Source of the DNA: Bryoerythrophyllum caledonicum
Taxonomy: Eukaryota; Streptophyta; Bryopsida; Pottiales; Pottiaceae
DNA: 64,000 nucleotides
Direction: 5' to 3'
Assembly: GCA_963971425.1 (NCBI GenBank)
Contig: OZ020519.1
Span: 17,691,397 to 17,755,396 of the forward strand
Shown: positions 34,720 to 46,250 of the stretch, one piece after another
Layout of the letters: every line of letters begins with the position of its first letter
How positions within the stretch are numbered: position 1 is the first letter of the stretch
Notes under the pieces: generated by a model
What the model saw: the letters and a program-made list of their open reading frames with translations, nothing else
Told to the model about the DNA's origin: nothing
The model's database searches: none
Position numbers and translations under genes: made by a program

Positions 34720-35530
34720 CACTGATTTTGATGTTTAGTGTCATGGGTAGTGAATGACTTTGTAAATGTTGTAAGTTTTTACTTTGATATAAATTGTTAC
34801 TGAGAGCACCACAATCTATACTACACTAAACATCGCATTTAGTGTAGTCTACACTAAATATGAACTCTTACACTAAATGTAAGAATCACAATTAGTGTAA
34901 TGACACAACACTACACCAAATGTGAAACATTACACTATATGTGAATGGCAGTAAAACTTGGAATATTATTTATTTTACTTGTGCACAATTAGTGTATGAA
35001 AAGCATGCTATTGTATATGAAAACCAACACTGTTTAGAGGAGCTTAACTCACTTAAAAAGGATCGGAATTACACTCATGAGATGTTATTTGACATCTACA
35101 TTTTCTATAGATGTCAAAAAAACATCTCATATGTTTAATTTGAAGAAAATCTGAATAAGTTATGGGCATTCAAAGATTTTGATGATGTAAATTAAACAAA
35201 GACGGCCGGTAAGCAATTAATTGGGGGTAGGGTGAGGTGGGAAATATGAAAAGTCAACATAGAGAATAAAGACATGACGACTAGTAGGCGGTTGATTGAG
35301 GCATCATTAATGATGTTGGCGGCTAACACTAATCGAGAACTTGTTTGCAAATAATGTAGTAGGGTAATTACACTATTTGCGTGACTACACTAAATGTGAT
35401 GTTTAGTGTACTCATAAAGGGGGATCATAGTCGACATGGTCAGTAAAAAAACTCATAAAGAATGAAAACTTATAGCATTTACAAGTCATTTATTGCCCAT
35501 GACACTAAACATCAAAATCATTGTTTACTG
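34720..35530. mobile_element. TA-target MITE, interrupted by another one
   Basis: Outer arms start CACTGATTTTGATGTTTAGTG (34720) and end with its approximate inverse ending at 35530, each flanked by TA. The interior matches the complete element at 43454-43670 read on the opposite strand: GAGCACCACAATCTATACTA on the left and CTCATAAAGGGGGATCATAG on the right. These two parts are contiguous in the complete element, so 34824-35408 is a later insertion. Confidence 0.75.
34824..35408. mobile_element. Nested TA-target (Stowaway-like) MITE, 585 bp
   Basis: Ends are CACTAAACATCGCATTTAG and the inverse of CACTAAACATCACATTTAG, with TA at 34822-34823 and 35409-35410. The disrupted host sequence CTATACTA / CTCATAAAG is rejoined when the element and one TA are removed. 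The interior holds an imperfect hairpin at about 35079-35130 (GAGATGTTATTTGACATCTA paired with TAGATGTCAAAAAAACATCTC). TA duplication suggests Tc1/mariner mobilisation. Confidence 0.8.
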
Positions 35531-36335
35531 TAGTACATAACCAACCCACACTGTTTCTGTAGTACAAACCAACTTAACCCACAATCTATAGTACAGTACT
35601 AACCCACACTAAAATCTGTACTACACAATCTGTAGTACAGAACCAACGCACATTATTTCTGCAGTACATGATTTGATGTGGATTGGGAAATAAGGAGGAT
35701 CACTGTAATTTCCATATTATACAGTAGTTTCGAAATAGTTCAGTCCACACTAAATATACTGAGGTGATCGGCGTACCGTTCTAATTATATCTTTAAATTT
35801 GAATTAACTGGATGGCCACAGTAAATTCTGTAATCATACAAAGCATGTTTCAGGGTGTGCTCCAGCAGGCACTGTGACTCAATAGCACTTGTATGCGCTG
35901 CCTCTTATCCATTATTGGTAGAATATGCACAGTTTGAAACTGCCAGTAATTCATTCAGCTCGGCGTATGGGTTGTGCTTTCCACAAGCCAGCAGGTGCTT
36001 TTCACCTTTTTACCTTTTCCTCTGAGATAGTAAGGAAGTTTAGCTTTTTTTTAAAGTTTTTTTCTGAGGGGGTATGGAAGCTGATTTCTGAAAACATGAA
36101 AAGTGGGAACAATTATCTGGGTCAGAGGAACTTTTTATCAGCAGGTAGGTAAAAGTATAATTTACACAGTGATAAAAGACATGCAATGTAGGAATTCGTA
36201 CAAGCACCTGGCAGATATAAGTTACTGTAACTTCAGGTGAGGATGTTAATGGGATTGGGATCAATTCTCGAGTCAGTTCAGTAACACTTATTGATCTCAA
36301 AAAACAGGAAAAATCTCAGTTCCAGTTTCTTGCTG
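35531..36335. other. Spacer with CTGTAGTACA repeats
   Basis: At about 35526-35670 the words CTGTAGTACA and ACCAACCCACACT occur four to five times as a degenerate tandem array. The rest holds nothing recognised. Confidence 0.4.
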
Positions 36336-37283
36336 TTAACCCTTTGACCTCTAAATTACCAAGCCATTTTCAAACCAAAAACGCTTCAAAACTGCTCGTT
36401 TCAGTGCAATGAGTACGGAAGAAAACCAAACTTTTATTTCTAGTTTCAACCGTAGGATCTCAATTAGCACTTATTAAGAAACGTACACACAAAATTTCAT
36501 AAACTTTGGCCGCACAAACTGAAGGATTATAACGTTTGTAGTATAGAAAAGGGTTCATTTTCTTCCATGCGTTTAGAGGATCAGCAAACTTTGACTTCAC
36601 TTGGTGTCCAATTTTTGCACTATACAAGGTCTACATTTATTACCACCATGCTAAGCATGATATTAGTTCCTTATACACCAATTTTGTTGAGGTAAAAAAA
36701 GGGTGTAGCATATTCAAAAAATTGTGCAAGGAATGGAGGTTCAATTATTTTTTGTGAACTTAATTTGTATTAGAATGAGAATCCAAATGGTCAATGAAAC
36801 ATTGAAAAGGTTTACACCACATAATGTTGTGGGGGAAATGAAAAGTAAAAAAATATGAAGATCTAAGTTTTATCTAGAAAGGAAGAAGATTTTTCGGTAC
36901 CTCGCCTGACAATGTGTGACAATGTGTGAAAATGTTTGACTTGGATTAATATGCTATTTTTCACTATAGACAAGAGATTTTTTTGGAAATCATGAAAGGA
37001 GATAATATTGTTTGATATTATTGAAAATCTCACATTCAATAGAGTGTCCTTGCAAATGTTTTTTGGAGTTGACCAACGTGCCCGCTCTCCCCATTTGAAC
37101 TCCAAAACCCTACAACTCTTTCATCAAATGTCTGATTTAGGAAAAAATGGACTCGCACAAAGCTTTTAGTAATTTTCATCTACAATGAAAATTTCAAAAA
37201 AGAATGTTATAAATTGACATAGGAGGAACTTGCCCAAACCTTCAATAGTCCCTTGAGGGGACTCTTGGTACTTTAGGAATTTA
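36336..37283 (+). mobile_element. TTAA-family repeat, copy 2
   Basis: Starts TTAACCCTTTGACC and ends CTTGGTACTTTAGGAATTTA, about 948 bp. The interior is collinear with copy 3, including the GGATCAGCAAACTTTGACTT and TAGTTCCTTATACACCAAT blocks. The right TTAA is mutated. No coding capacity. Confidence 0.7.
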
Positions 37284-37464
37284 CCTGACGAGCAAGACCA
37301 AAAGTGGTCGATTTTGGTCACACGGTTATAGGCATTACATATGGGGATCATTACACATGGGTATCACCTAGACATTACATAGGGCTCATCTTTAAAGAGT
37401 TAATATCATGAGCTGTAGTAATTGTCCATATATTAGCGGTGAATGTTGAAGGTCCTTATTTTTA

Positions 37465-37708
37465 TACAACCCTACGCAGTGGTCCCTTTTGTGCATTATT
37501 AATTCATAATAGAAAATATCCAAAAAGAAAATGTAAAATTTAGATATATTTGTCTTGGTGATCCCCATGTAATGCCAAAGTGACACCCGTGTAATACCTA
37601 CGTGATCCCCATGTAATGTCTAGGTGATACTCTTGTGTCCGAATCACCAAGATCTAGAAAAATAAATAGTTTGCGGGTAGTGTCTGAAAGTGACCACTTT
37701 GTACTGTA
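37465..37708. mobile_element. MITE related to 14473-14718
   Basis: Left end TACAACCCTACGCAGTGGTC and right end (inverse) with AGTGACCACTTTGTACTGTA. The interior contains GTGACACCCGTG and GTGATCCCCATGTAATG words shared with the other family members. It abuts the next TTAA repeat. Confidence 0.6.
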
Positions 37709-38657
37709 TTAACCCCTAAGGTACCAAGGCAGTTTTACACCAAAAACACTTCAAAATTAATGAATTCTAGTGTAATGAATAAAGAAGGTAACAAAAACTT
37801 TGATTTTTAGTTCTGACCGTAGGATCTCAATAAAGGCTTATTAAGTAATACATGTACAAAATTTCATAAACTTTGACCGCACAGATTGAAAGATTATAGT
37901 GTTTGAAGTCAAGCAAATGGTTCATTTTCTTCCCTGCGTTTAGTGGATCAGCAGACTTTGACTTCAGATGGTGTCAAAAATTTTCACTACACAAGTCTAA
38001 ATCTATTACCATCTTGTTAAGCATGATGTTAGCTCCTTACACACCAATTTTTAGAGGTAGAGACAGGGTGTAGCATATTCAAAACAAGTGTGCAAGGAGT
38101 AGAGGCTTGAAATTTGTTAATTCTCACTTTAATTTTTTTTGAACTTAATATGTTTTTGATTGATAATCCGAATGGTTAACAAGAAGGTTTACATTACATA
38201 TTGTTGTGGAAAAATAAAAAGTGAAAAATATAAAGATACCCAGGTTTTATGTGGAAAAGAAGAAGTTTTTTGGTACCTTGCCCGACAATGAGTGACAATG
38301 TGTGAAAATGTTTGACTTGGGTTGGTATGCTATTTTTCACTAAAGACAAGAATTTTTTTTTACAATATGAAGGGAAATAATATTACTTGCGAGTACTGAA
38401 AATCTCACTTTCAATAGAGTGTCCTATCAAAAGTTCTTGGAGGTGCCCGAGGTGCCTGCCGTCCCCATTTAAAATTCAAAACCCTATGACTTTTTCATCA
38501 AATGTCCAATTTAGGAAAAAATTGTTTTCCCACTAAGGTCTTGGTAATGTCTTTCTATAGTAAAAATTTCAAAGAAGAATGTTGGAAATTGACACCATAG
38601 GAACCTGACCGAACTTTCAAAAAGCCCATTCTTGACACTTGGTACCTTAGGGGTTAA
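37709..38657 (+). mobile_element. TTAA-family repeat, copy 3 (best preserved), piggyBac-like non-autonomous element
   Basis: TTAA lies at both ends (37709-37712 and 38654-38657). Immediately inside are perfect 16-bp inverted repeats CCCCTAAGGTACCAAG. A TTAA target with CC-starting inverted ends is the piggyBac signature. Total is 949 bp with no transposase. Five to six relatives lie between 33.8 and 48 kb. Confidence 0.8.
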
Positions 38658-39988
38658 ACAATTCTAGAGGTTGTCAAAATTCAAATGAAATGGTCTAACA
38701 CAAGACACCTCAAAATAGGCTTAGACTACAATTCATAAGATCAGTGAATGGAATGGCCTTCCACAACTCATGAACTATAATATGATGTAAAAATGAAAAG
38801 AATGTAGGTGTCAGCGGAAGCACTTGGGAAGTGTCCTCTGCCTGGCGGGGGCCCGCCCTGTTCTCTTTCACTGCAGTAAAGTCTTCCTTTGCTTGTGTAA
38901 AAAAAAAGAAAATAAAAAAGAAGAGTCCTCTGGAACTGTATGCAGGGGGTCAAAGGCGAAGATCCATGTAGTGACGCTCACGTGCAAAGGGAATTAGAAT
39001 GATTCACGTGATGGTAAGATGAAGACGAACTTAAGTGTGTGTGCGTGTGTGCGTGTGTGCGTGTGTTTTTATTTTTTATTTTTTACACAAAAACAAAAAG
39101 AGTTAGAATTGCAAAAAGAATGATTCACGTGATGGCAAGATGAAGACGAACTTAACTGTTTGAATTGGTGATGGATGCGTTGAATTGGATCCACCGATGC
39201 CAACCAAGGACATTGCATTCTTGGCAGGCTCGCTAAAGAGCCACACTATTGGGAGCCTACCACAACTGGCTTCATATTATTGTTACAACGACTTGAGTGG
39301 GATCCAGAAATATTGCAAGCTCCTCGCAGCACATGCACCTTCAAAATGGAAAAAACCTGTGTGACGTATCAGCCATAAATAGGTCAACCTTTCGAGAATG
39401 ATGCCTACACTGTACTCGTGTGTGCCAAATAAAAACATTTTAAAATAGAGAATTACAAGGCAACTGTGATGAACATGTCAAGTGACAGCTCCCTCCGTTC
39501 GCCTTTGATCATCTGTTTGGTTGAGTTTTTCTTCCCATTCATATGTAAGAGAGCAGAATCTGTTCCCACTAAGTCAAAGAATTATGGCTAAATTGTGGAT
39601 CCTTCCTAACCTCCTTACTAAACCGGAGTTCAATCATCTTTTCTTGACTAATTCCCGCGAGGCAGTCATAAAATTAGGTCGATCATGTCTGGAAGTTGAA
39701 TAATTTCTCTCATGACTAGTTCACGGTAAGCACCTTGACCAGATCCACACAAGACAGAAAAACATACTGAAACCTCGAGGTTACAAGTCAGCGCTGGAGA
39801 GAGTTTCTTGCAAGATGAGAACAGACATACAGTACACCGAATTCACAGTCGGCAAAGAGACCCTGCTCCTCTCCTGGCGTTGACATTGCTGCCAGCATGA
39901 AGGTTATGAATCTACAGTCATATTCAGTTAAATTTAAACGGAATGATGATTAGAAAAGTATTTCCGCCAGACTCAGTTCTCAACCTAA
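38658..39988. other. Spacer with a GT microsatellite flanked by a direct repeat
   Basis: A GTGTGTGCGTGTGTGCGTG tract at about 39034-39067 is flanked by two copies of GAATGATTCACGTGATGG (38997 and 39119). No gene is supported. From about 39840 the duplicated upstream region of peroxidase B begins. Confidence 0.45.
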
Positions 39989-40275
39989 GGGCGAGTTTCC
40001 ATGTAATGCCCGACCCGATTTATCACTGTAGATTCCCTACTTGCAGAATGTAGGGAATTAAATGAAGGGCCACTTCCATGTGTCACACCCGTCAGCTATT
40101 ATAATCAACCCAAGTGCTGTGATTAGTATGTTGGGAGGAAGGGGAGGTTAACGGGCTTGTAAAGATGCTCCACCATGCCCGAGATAATTCGCTACACCCG
40201 ATGGTTCTTTTCTGGGTAGGGTGAATAGCTCACTACATGGAGATGACGGGTCGGGCAATACATGGAACCAGGCTC
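39989..40275. mobile_element. PIF/Harbinger (Tourist-like) MITE in the upstream region of peroxidase B
   Basis: 287 bp. Ends GGGCGAGTTTCCATGTAATG and (inverse) GAGCCTGGTTCCATGTATTG, both continuing CCCGACCCG; 24 of 29 match. TAA is duplicated on both sides (39986-39988, 40276-40278), the PIF/Harbinger target. Copies A and C lack it at the matching place, so it inserted after, or only in, this duplicate. Confidence 0.85.
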
Positions 40276-40764
40276 TAATTCCCGCCAAGACTGGAAATAT
40301 TTTTATTTTTATTATATTTGATTGAATTTTCTGCAATTCAGGAGACACAGTTGGCATTTGGAGGCAACTTGTGCTTCATCAGTGGCTTCTGGTGGTGAGT
40401 ATGATGCCGACAGAGTCTGGAATCAACGATACCTAGATACTCAGGTGATACTCGGGGTGATATCCAGGGAAAGGCATCATCTTCCATAAATTCTTGTGAA
40501 TCCAGACACTGTCCGTCTTGTTGTGTGAATTGGTGCACGGGTAAATACGAGAAACTTACTGAGATTCTTCAACGTAAAATGGTTGGACGCTGCATCTCCG
40601 CATCCACTCCTACACTATCGTTCAAAGGAAGTTGCAGTAACTTCAAGTTCGTATTTCCAACGTCAGTATACGGTTATGGGTTACCGCAACCATCGGCATC
40701 GGCGCTATCGACTTCCACGGCGTCGGGGCTCGAGATCGATCGACAAGCGTCTACGACCTGCAAA

Positions 40765-40773
40765 TATATAAAG
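40765..40773 (+). promoter_or_regulatory. TATA box of peroxidase B
   Basis: TATATAAAG, 144 bp before the start codon. Sequence upstream is shared with copy A only back to about 40671. Confidence 0.7.
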
Positions 40774-40908
40774 CGCAGTACCATCGTCGAACCCGTGCCA
40801 AACACTTTCTGCAGCGTCGGTCCATCGATCACTGCTCTACCAGCAGTTGGGTTGCGGTTTGTTTCAGCTACAGTTTTGTTGACATCGATAGATCTGCTCT
40901 GGAGCATC

Positions 40909-42225
40909 ATGGGTCCTGCACGTGCGTTGGCATTGCTTGTGGTGGTACTGGCCTTGACACTAGTAAGCGTTGAGGTGGCCGATGCGCAGCTGACGCACAG
41001 GTTTTACAGGAAGAGTTGCCCCAATGTCGAGAAGATCATCTACAAGGAGGTCAAGAAGGCGTTCCACAAGGACAAGACGATCGCGCCCGGACTCCTTCGC
41101 CTCATCTTCCACGACTGCTTCGTCCGGGTGAGCAGATGCGAGTTTCTACGGGTCGTACGTCTGGTCTGGTCGGTGAGGTCGCTCCTGTTATTATCTGTAG
41201 TGTAGTTGAATCTGCGATATGAGTATGGTCTGTTTGGTATCGTAGCTCCAGTACTTGATATTCTGGCACCGATCAATGTGGTTGGAAGCAGCGACCAGTC
41301 TCGCGTGGATTTGAGATTTGGATATGATCTGCATGGTATCCAGGAGCTTCAGATGATCTTTCTCGCAAGTGCTGATCAATGCATGGCGTGGTTCCAGTCT
41401 AGTTGAGTCTGAGGCTGGAAATCCGGTCTGTTTTGTATCCTACCTCCAGTGATTAGTGATTTCTAACTTGGGAGACGTACTGACCGGTTGCAGGGGTGCG
41501 ACGCGTCCGTGCTTCTGGCGGGACCCGGCACCGAAAGGACCTCCATCACAAACGCCAACCTGCACGGTTTTGAGGTGATCGACGCGATAAAAGCTAAAGT
41601 GGAGAAGGCGTGCCCGAACACAGTCTCGTGCGCCGACATCCTGGCGTACGCGTCGCGTGACAGCGTGCGGGTGACGGGCGGGAAGAGCTGGAAGGTTCCC
41701 GCGGGCCGCCGCGACGGCAGAGTCTCGCTGGCCGCGGAAGTCGTCCAGAACCTGCCCCCAGCCACCGCCGCCGCGCAGGAACTCGTCTCCACGTTCGCGC
41801 AGAAGGGCCTCACCCCTGAGCAGATGGTCGTCCTCTCGGGCTCGCACACGCTCGGCGTAACGCACTGCGTGCAGCTCCGCGACCGCATCTTCACGGTGAT
41901 CGACCCCACCGTGCCGAAACGCCTCCTGAGATCCCTCCAGAAGGTCTGCCCCACGCTCGGCACCACCACGCCGCTCGTGATGGATCGCCGCTCCGTGCAC
42001 AAGTTCGACACGGCCTACTTCAAGAACATCGTCAACGGGAATGGCCTGATGACGTCCGACCAGACGCTGTTCGCGGAGCCGTCCCTGCGTCGCCACGTGC
42101 TCAAGAACCTGCGCCAGAGGACGTTCGTGCACCGGTTCGGGAAGGCGATGTTCGCCATGACCAACATCGAGCCGCTCTTGTACCCCGAAGGCGAGATCCG
42201 CAAGCGCTGCCAGTTCGTCAACTAG
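40909..42225 (+). CDS. Class III peroxidase, copy B
   Basis: Exon 1 is 40909-41127, a 366-bp intron follows, and exon 2 is 41494-42225. The 316-residue product has the same sequence as copy A. The signal peptide, Arg64, His68, His191 and all eight cysteines are present. The intron differs from copy A at about four positions (for example GAGTATGG for GAGTCTGG), and exon 2 shows no difference. The longer frame that reads in from 40525 is spurious, because it crosses the TATA box. Downstream homology to A stops at about 42265, so its 3' UTR and any polyadenylation control differ. Upstream it carries the TAA-flanked MITE and a rearranged distal region. Confidence 0.96.
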
Positions 42226-42574
42226 GTAATCTAGTGTGTTGATTTCAATAGATTTTTCCAGGTTCTTATTGGATGACTGATTTTGTGCGTGCAATGATTC
42301 TGTCGATGAACTCTGTTTGTTCAGGACTGTTGTTTGCGTATAAATGCTGCGAGCATTGGCTGATCTTCATCTTGCATAGTTGTGTGTAGAGAGAGTGATA
42401 GCAGTGAGCTTGCGTTGTTCGTAATGCAGACGGAGCAATTGGATCCTAGTCTCAGATTAAATAGAAACATTGTGTAGAGATCATTTTGTGTAAAAGCATC
42501 GTGCCGTTTGCACATTTAGGTATAAGAAGAAATCGGTCCTGTTGTCTATTAGTAGTTACATACGATCTGCTGCA
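42226..42574. other. 3' flank unique to peroxidase B
   Basis: The first 40 bases match copies A and C and then diverge. No repeat or gene is recognised. This could be the original 3' UTR. Confidence 0.4.
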
Positions 42575-43168
42575 CTAGAAAGTCAACTGGTAATTCTTAT
42601 GGTGAACTTCGTCTGCTGACTTCAGCTCAAATTTGTTGAGTTCATACTTCTTTTCCAACAGAACATACGTCTTAGCGTCCTCGTTCTCCAACATGTTCTC
42701 ATCAAATTGCATCAATAATATCATGTTTTGGTCAATCGAACCTTGGGCCTTAACCATGTGAGCATCAGCCATCTTATGTGTTGCTTCTGCATGTTTGTGA
42801 ATTTCAGCCTCCTTCTGCTTCAACCGCATTTGTTCCTCCTTCACAGCCTTCACTCCACCTGGTTCTGCTCCTGCTCTGAATTGCATGCCCACATCTCCAC
42901 CACTACCGTCACCAACCTCCGCTAACGCCTCAGCAGTGGAGAAATCCACACTTCCACCACATGTATGAGTTCCTTCAAGTCCGTAGCCAAGCTCCTCAGG
43001 TGCCTTCCTCTTCGACGTTGGAGGTTTGGATGCATATCCATCAGCCCAATTAGGATAAGCTCTCAGTACAAGCCAACAGTGCTCGTAGTGAAACTCTGAA
43101 AACTTTGGAGTCTTTTGTTTGTAGAGTACGCGCTTTTGCCTGAAGACATCAGCGGTATTTGAGCCACA
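42575..43168 (-). pseudogene. C-terminal fragment of a Myb/SANT-NAM-associated protein (PIF/Harbinger accessory type)
   Basis: A minus-strand frame is open from a stop at 43169-43171 to 42575. It contains FHYEHCWLVLRAYPNWADGY, which matches the conserved FxFxHCWxxLxxxPKW core of plant NAM-associated C-terminal domains, then KPPTSKRKAPEE and a Gln/Lys/Glu-rich helix (EEQMRLKQKEAEIHKHAEAT). Such proteins often accompany PIF/Harbinger transposases as Myb-like DNA-binding partners. The N-terminal Myb domain is missing (a stop and unrelated DNA upstream), so it is a truncated remnant. Confidence 0.6.
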
Positions 43169-43453
43169 CTAGTACGCAAACCTAGGACTGCAAGATTTTT
43201 TTTCTATAATGTGGTAGATGATGCCAAAGAAATAAAAATAGAATACATGCATTAGATGCATGTTCAGTTTAATTATAATGTTTTTCTTAGAACTGTTAAG
43301 AAATGAACTTCATTACTTAGAATCAGTAATCAGAGTTTCTTCAAACTATCCAGTCATTTAGAAATGATGGACATGATTTACAGCGACATGATTTACAGTC
43401 TCATGTTATTCACATTTTCAAAAAATAATGTAATGACACATCAACAAAGACTA

Positions 43454-43670
43454 CACTAAAGATCACATTTAGTGTATGTCACACTAATTGATTTATAAAT
43501 GCTATAACTTTTTACTCTTGATGAATATTATTATCGACTGTGTCTATAATGATGCACCTCTTTGAGTAGTATAGATGGTTGTGCTCTTAGTAAAAATGTT
43601 CATCAAGAGTAAAAAGTTATAGCATTTATAAATACCTTAGTGTGACATACACTAAATGTGATCTTTAGTG
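43454..43670. mobile_element. Complete TA-target (Stowaway-like) MITE, 217 bp
   Basis: Ends CACTAAAGATCACATTTAG and its inverse, flanked by TA at 43452-43453 and 43671-43672. The arms are nearly complementary over about 90 bp (TTATAAATGCTATAACTTTT pairs with its inverse), so the whole element folds into a hairpin. It is the reference for the copies at 8233 and 34720. Confidence 0.85.
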
Positions 43671-44716
43671 TAGTCTCCACTGTATCAAGACACTACTCTT
43701 TCATTTCGAAAATCTACATGAGTCTCATATTATCCACATTCCCACAAAATAATTTAATGACACATCAACAGAGATTAGTCAAATCAGTTGAATAAGTAAT
43801 GAAGCCAAGTAAGTTTACTATTTAACCCCGGTGAACAATCAATGAACTGTTCAACCCCGTTGAACATTAAAATCAGTTAACTTATTTGACTAAATTAGTT
43901 AAATTGTTGCAAAAAATGGTTCCTTGAGATTCCACTGATAATTGTACCTTCGTTATCAAATCTTCATATTAACACTAATTACAATGATCAACAACAAGCA
44001 ACAAATAATTTATATTTACAATAACCACAAAACGCATTGATCCCACATAAGTTATACAAAGATGGTGACTATCCAAACATTTCATAACTTGAACCATACC
44101 AGAAGCCTAGAAAACAAAAGCCACCACAGGGTGAATAACCAAACATCTCATAATCATCACCAGACCATAAACCTAGAAAACCAAAGCCGCCACATGCGGG
44201 ACTAATTCTGTACAAATCATGAGGTAAGTGTGTTCTAATGATGGCTAGTGTCATAATACTATCCTAGTGACCATAAGAAAACACATAAAAAATTCGACAT
44301 GGCTGAATGACATATCATTGAAGTAATCAATGCTAACTGTTTTCACTGGAAGAGTAATGATCACAGGAATAGGAGAGCCCTATTTTTATGTTGGAGGGGG
44401 GCCCTATTTGATCATAGGGGGGCCTTTGAGGGTAATTTGTTGCCGCAGGCCCCAAATTTGGCAATTATTTTTTTCCAAATAGCCTCTAGAGCCCTAAAAG
44501 TTAAAAGGCCAGAAAAATGGACCATCCAAGGCTAAGGCTTGGTGCAACGCTCAACCAGGGTAAATAGGGAGATCCATCTTCTCCCCAACAATGTAAAACT
44601 GATAATAATAACAAGGTGGGAACCTCTTTTTTTCAAAAATAATCATTGGAGTGAATTTATTTGAAATCATTGTTAATGTACAGGTTAATTAGACTCTGCA
44701 GAAGCAGACTACAAGA
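43671..44716. other. Spacer with a 66-bp tandem duplication
   Basis: The block starting CCAAACATTTCATAACTTG at 44073 repeats at 44139 (about 44073-44204). On the minus strand it would encode a repeated CGGFxFLG..YEMFG motif, but the frame is short. At about 44389-44420 lie GC-rich GGGGGGCCCTATTTGATCAT words resembling a transposon end. No partner was found. Confidence 0.4.
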
Positions 44717-45645
44717 TTAATCCTTAAAAGCCCGTGACAATTTCACACCAAAGAGACTTCAAAATTGTTGATTCTAGTGCAATGAGTAAGGAAGGAAACA
44801 AAACCTTATACTTATCATTTTGACCGTAGGATCTCTATAAAGACTTACTAAGTAATATACTCACAAAATTTCATACACTTTGACTGCACGGATTGAAAGA
44901 TTATAGTGTTTGAAGTCAAGAAAATGGTTCATTTCTTCCTTGCGTTGAGTGGATCATCAGACTTTGACTTCACTTGATATTAAATTTTTGCACTACACAA
45001 GGTCTAAATCTTTTACCATTATGTTAAGCATGATGTTAGTTCCCTATACAACTATTTTTAGAGGTAGAGAAGGGGTGTAGCATATTCAAAACAAATGTGC
45101 AAGGAGTGGAGGTTCAAAAGTTGTCAATTCACAATATATTTTTTTGAGAATTTGATATGTTTTAGAATGACGATCTAAACGGCCAATAAGAAGGTTTACA
45201 CCACATATTGTTGTAGAAAGAATGAAAAGTGAAAAATATGAAGTTCTCTAGGTTTTATGTAGAAAAGATGAAGTTTTTTCCCTGCTTGCCCGAAATGTGT
45301 AAAAATGTTTGACTTGAGTTCAAATGTTTTTTTACACTAAAGGCAAAAAAAACATTGATATCTTCAAAGAAAGTAATATTCTCTACATATATGGGATATC
45401 TCAATGTCAATAGAGACTTCTAGCAAAATTTTGGAGCTACCATGAGTCCCCATTCTAGCTTTGAGTGATACTAAGTTACTTTCAAACCATGAATCCAAAA
45501 ATAATAATAAAAACATCTCCATGGAGCTCTTATCAGGGAAAATCTAGTATAAGACTTTTAAAATCAAATCAAATTTTTTCAAATTTTAGGAACTTGCCCA
45601 AAATTCAAAACATACCCCACGTGCACTTGGGCTCTTATGGGTTAA
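44717..45645 (+). mobile_element. TTAA-family repeat, copy 4
   Basis: TTAA at 44717-44720 and 45642-45645. Inverted ends TCCTTAAAAGCCC and (inverse) CCCATAAGAGCCCAAG. The interior is collinear with copy 3 (ACCGTAGGATCTC, TTTGACTGCACGGATTG, GGATCATCAGACTTTGACTT) for most of its length. Non-coding. Confidence 0.7.
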
Positions 45646-46109
45646 TTTCAAGAATGTGAGATACAATGTGGGAGTTCAATTTTTTTTTTGTTGAGCCTAA
45701 AAATCTTGACAGTTAAAGAGAATGTTTATTTTTTTAATGTTTTGGGGAATTATAATTTTAACAACAATTGTACACTACAAAACCCTTAAATTCAGAAAAA
45801 AGAAGTAATGTACTTTAGTAAATCAAAGTGTAGTGTTGTATGGAAACCTAAAATAATTCAATAGAGTATGAAATCACCTGAAAATATGACGAAGTAAACA
45901 AGCTCAGAGCATATTTTCTGTACTCTACAAAGCCCTAAAATTTTAGCCAAAAAGGAGTATTGTACTTAAAAAATTCTAAGCCTAGTGTCTTCAGGAGCCC
46001 TAAAAAATTCAATAGCATAAGAAGTCACCTGCAAATAGCAACTAGTAAACAAGCTTACAACACATTTTATGTTGCCCCATTTTGACTCCAATTAGCATTT
46101 TGGTTGCTC
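45646..46109. other. Spacer, nothing recognised
   Basis: AT-rich. Two similar 100-bp stretches (TACTACTTAGTAAATC-like and CTAGTAAACAAGCTTAC words near 45900 and 46040) hint at a local duplication. Confidence 0.3.
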
Positions 46110-46250
46110 TCCCCTAGTCGGTTCTTGTTGTAGTGCTCCGCTTCTAGCTTACTATTTCCCTGTCCGGTGGGCATGGTCTTAGTAGTGGAACGAATAGACA
46201 CTTTATTCACGCCAGCCTCCTTTGAAGACCGGCGTTCTTCTTCTTCTAGT
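46110..46250 (+). mobile_element. LINE 3'-end fragment
   Basis: GTCCGGTGGGCATGG, ACACTTTATTCACGCC, AGACCGGCGTTC and a TTCTTCTTCTTC tail match the 3' end of the split LINE at 30910-31026. Nothing upstream resembles the LINE, so it is a severely 5'-truncated insertion or a SINE that borrowed the LINE tail. Confidence 0.6.

Noticed and set aside
34941-35138. 65-codon ORF inside the nested MITE
   Set aside because: The element is non-coding and foldback; the frame has no recognisable protein features.
40525-41205. 226-codon ORF reading into peroxidase B exon 1
   Set aside because: It crosses the TATA box and runs into the intron past the donor site. The ATG at 40909 gives the expected signal peptide.
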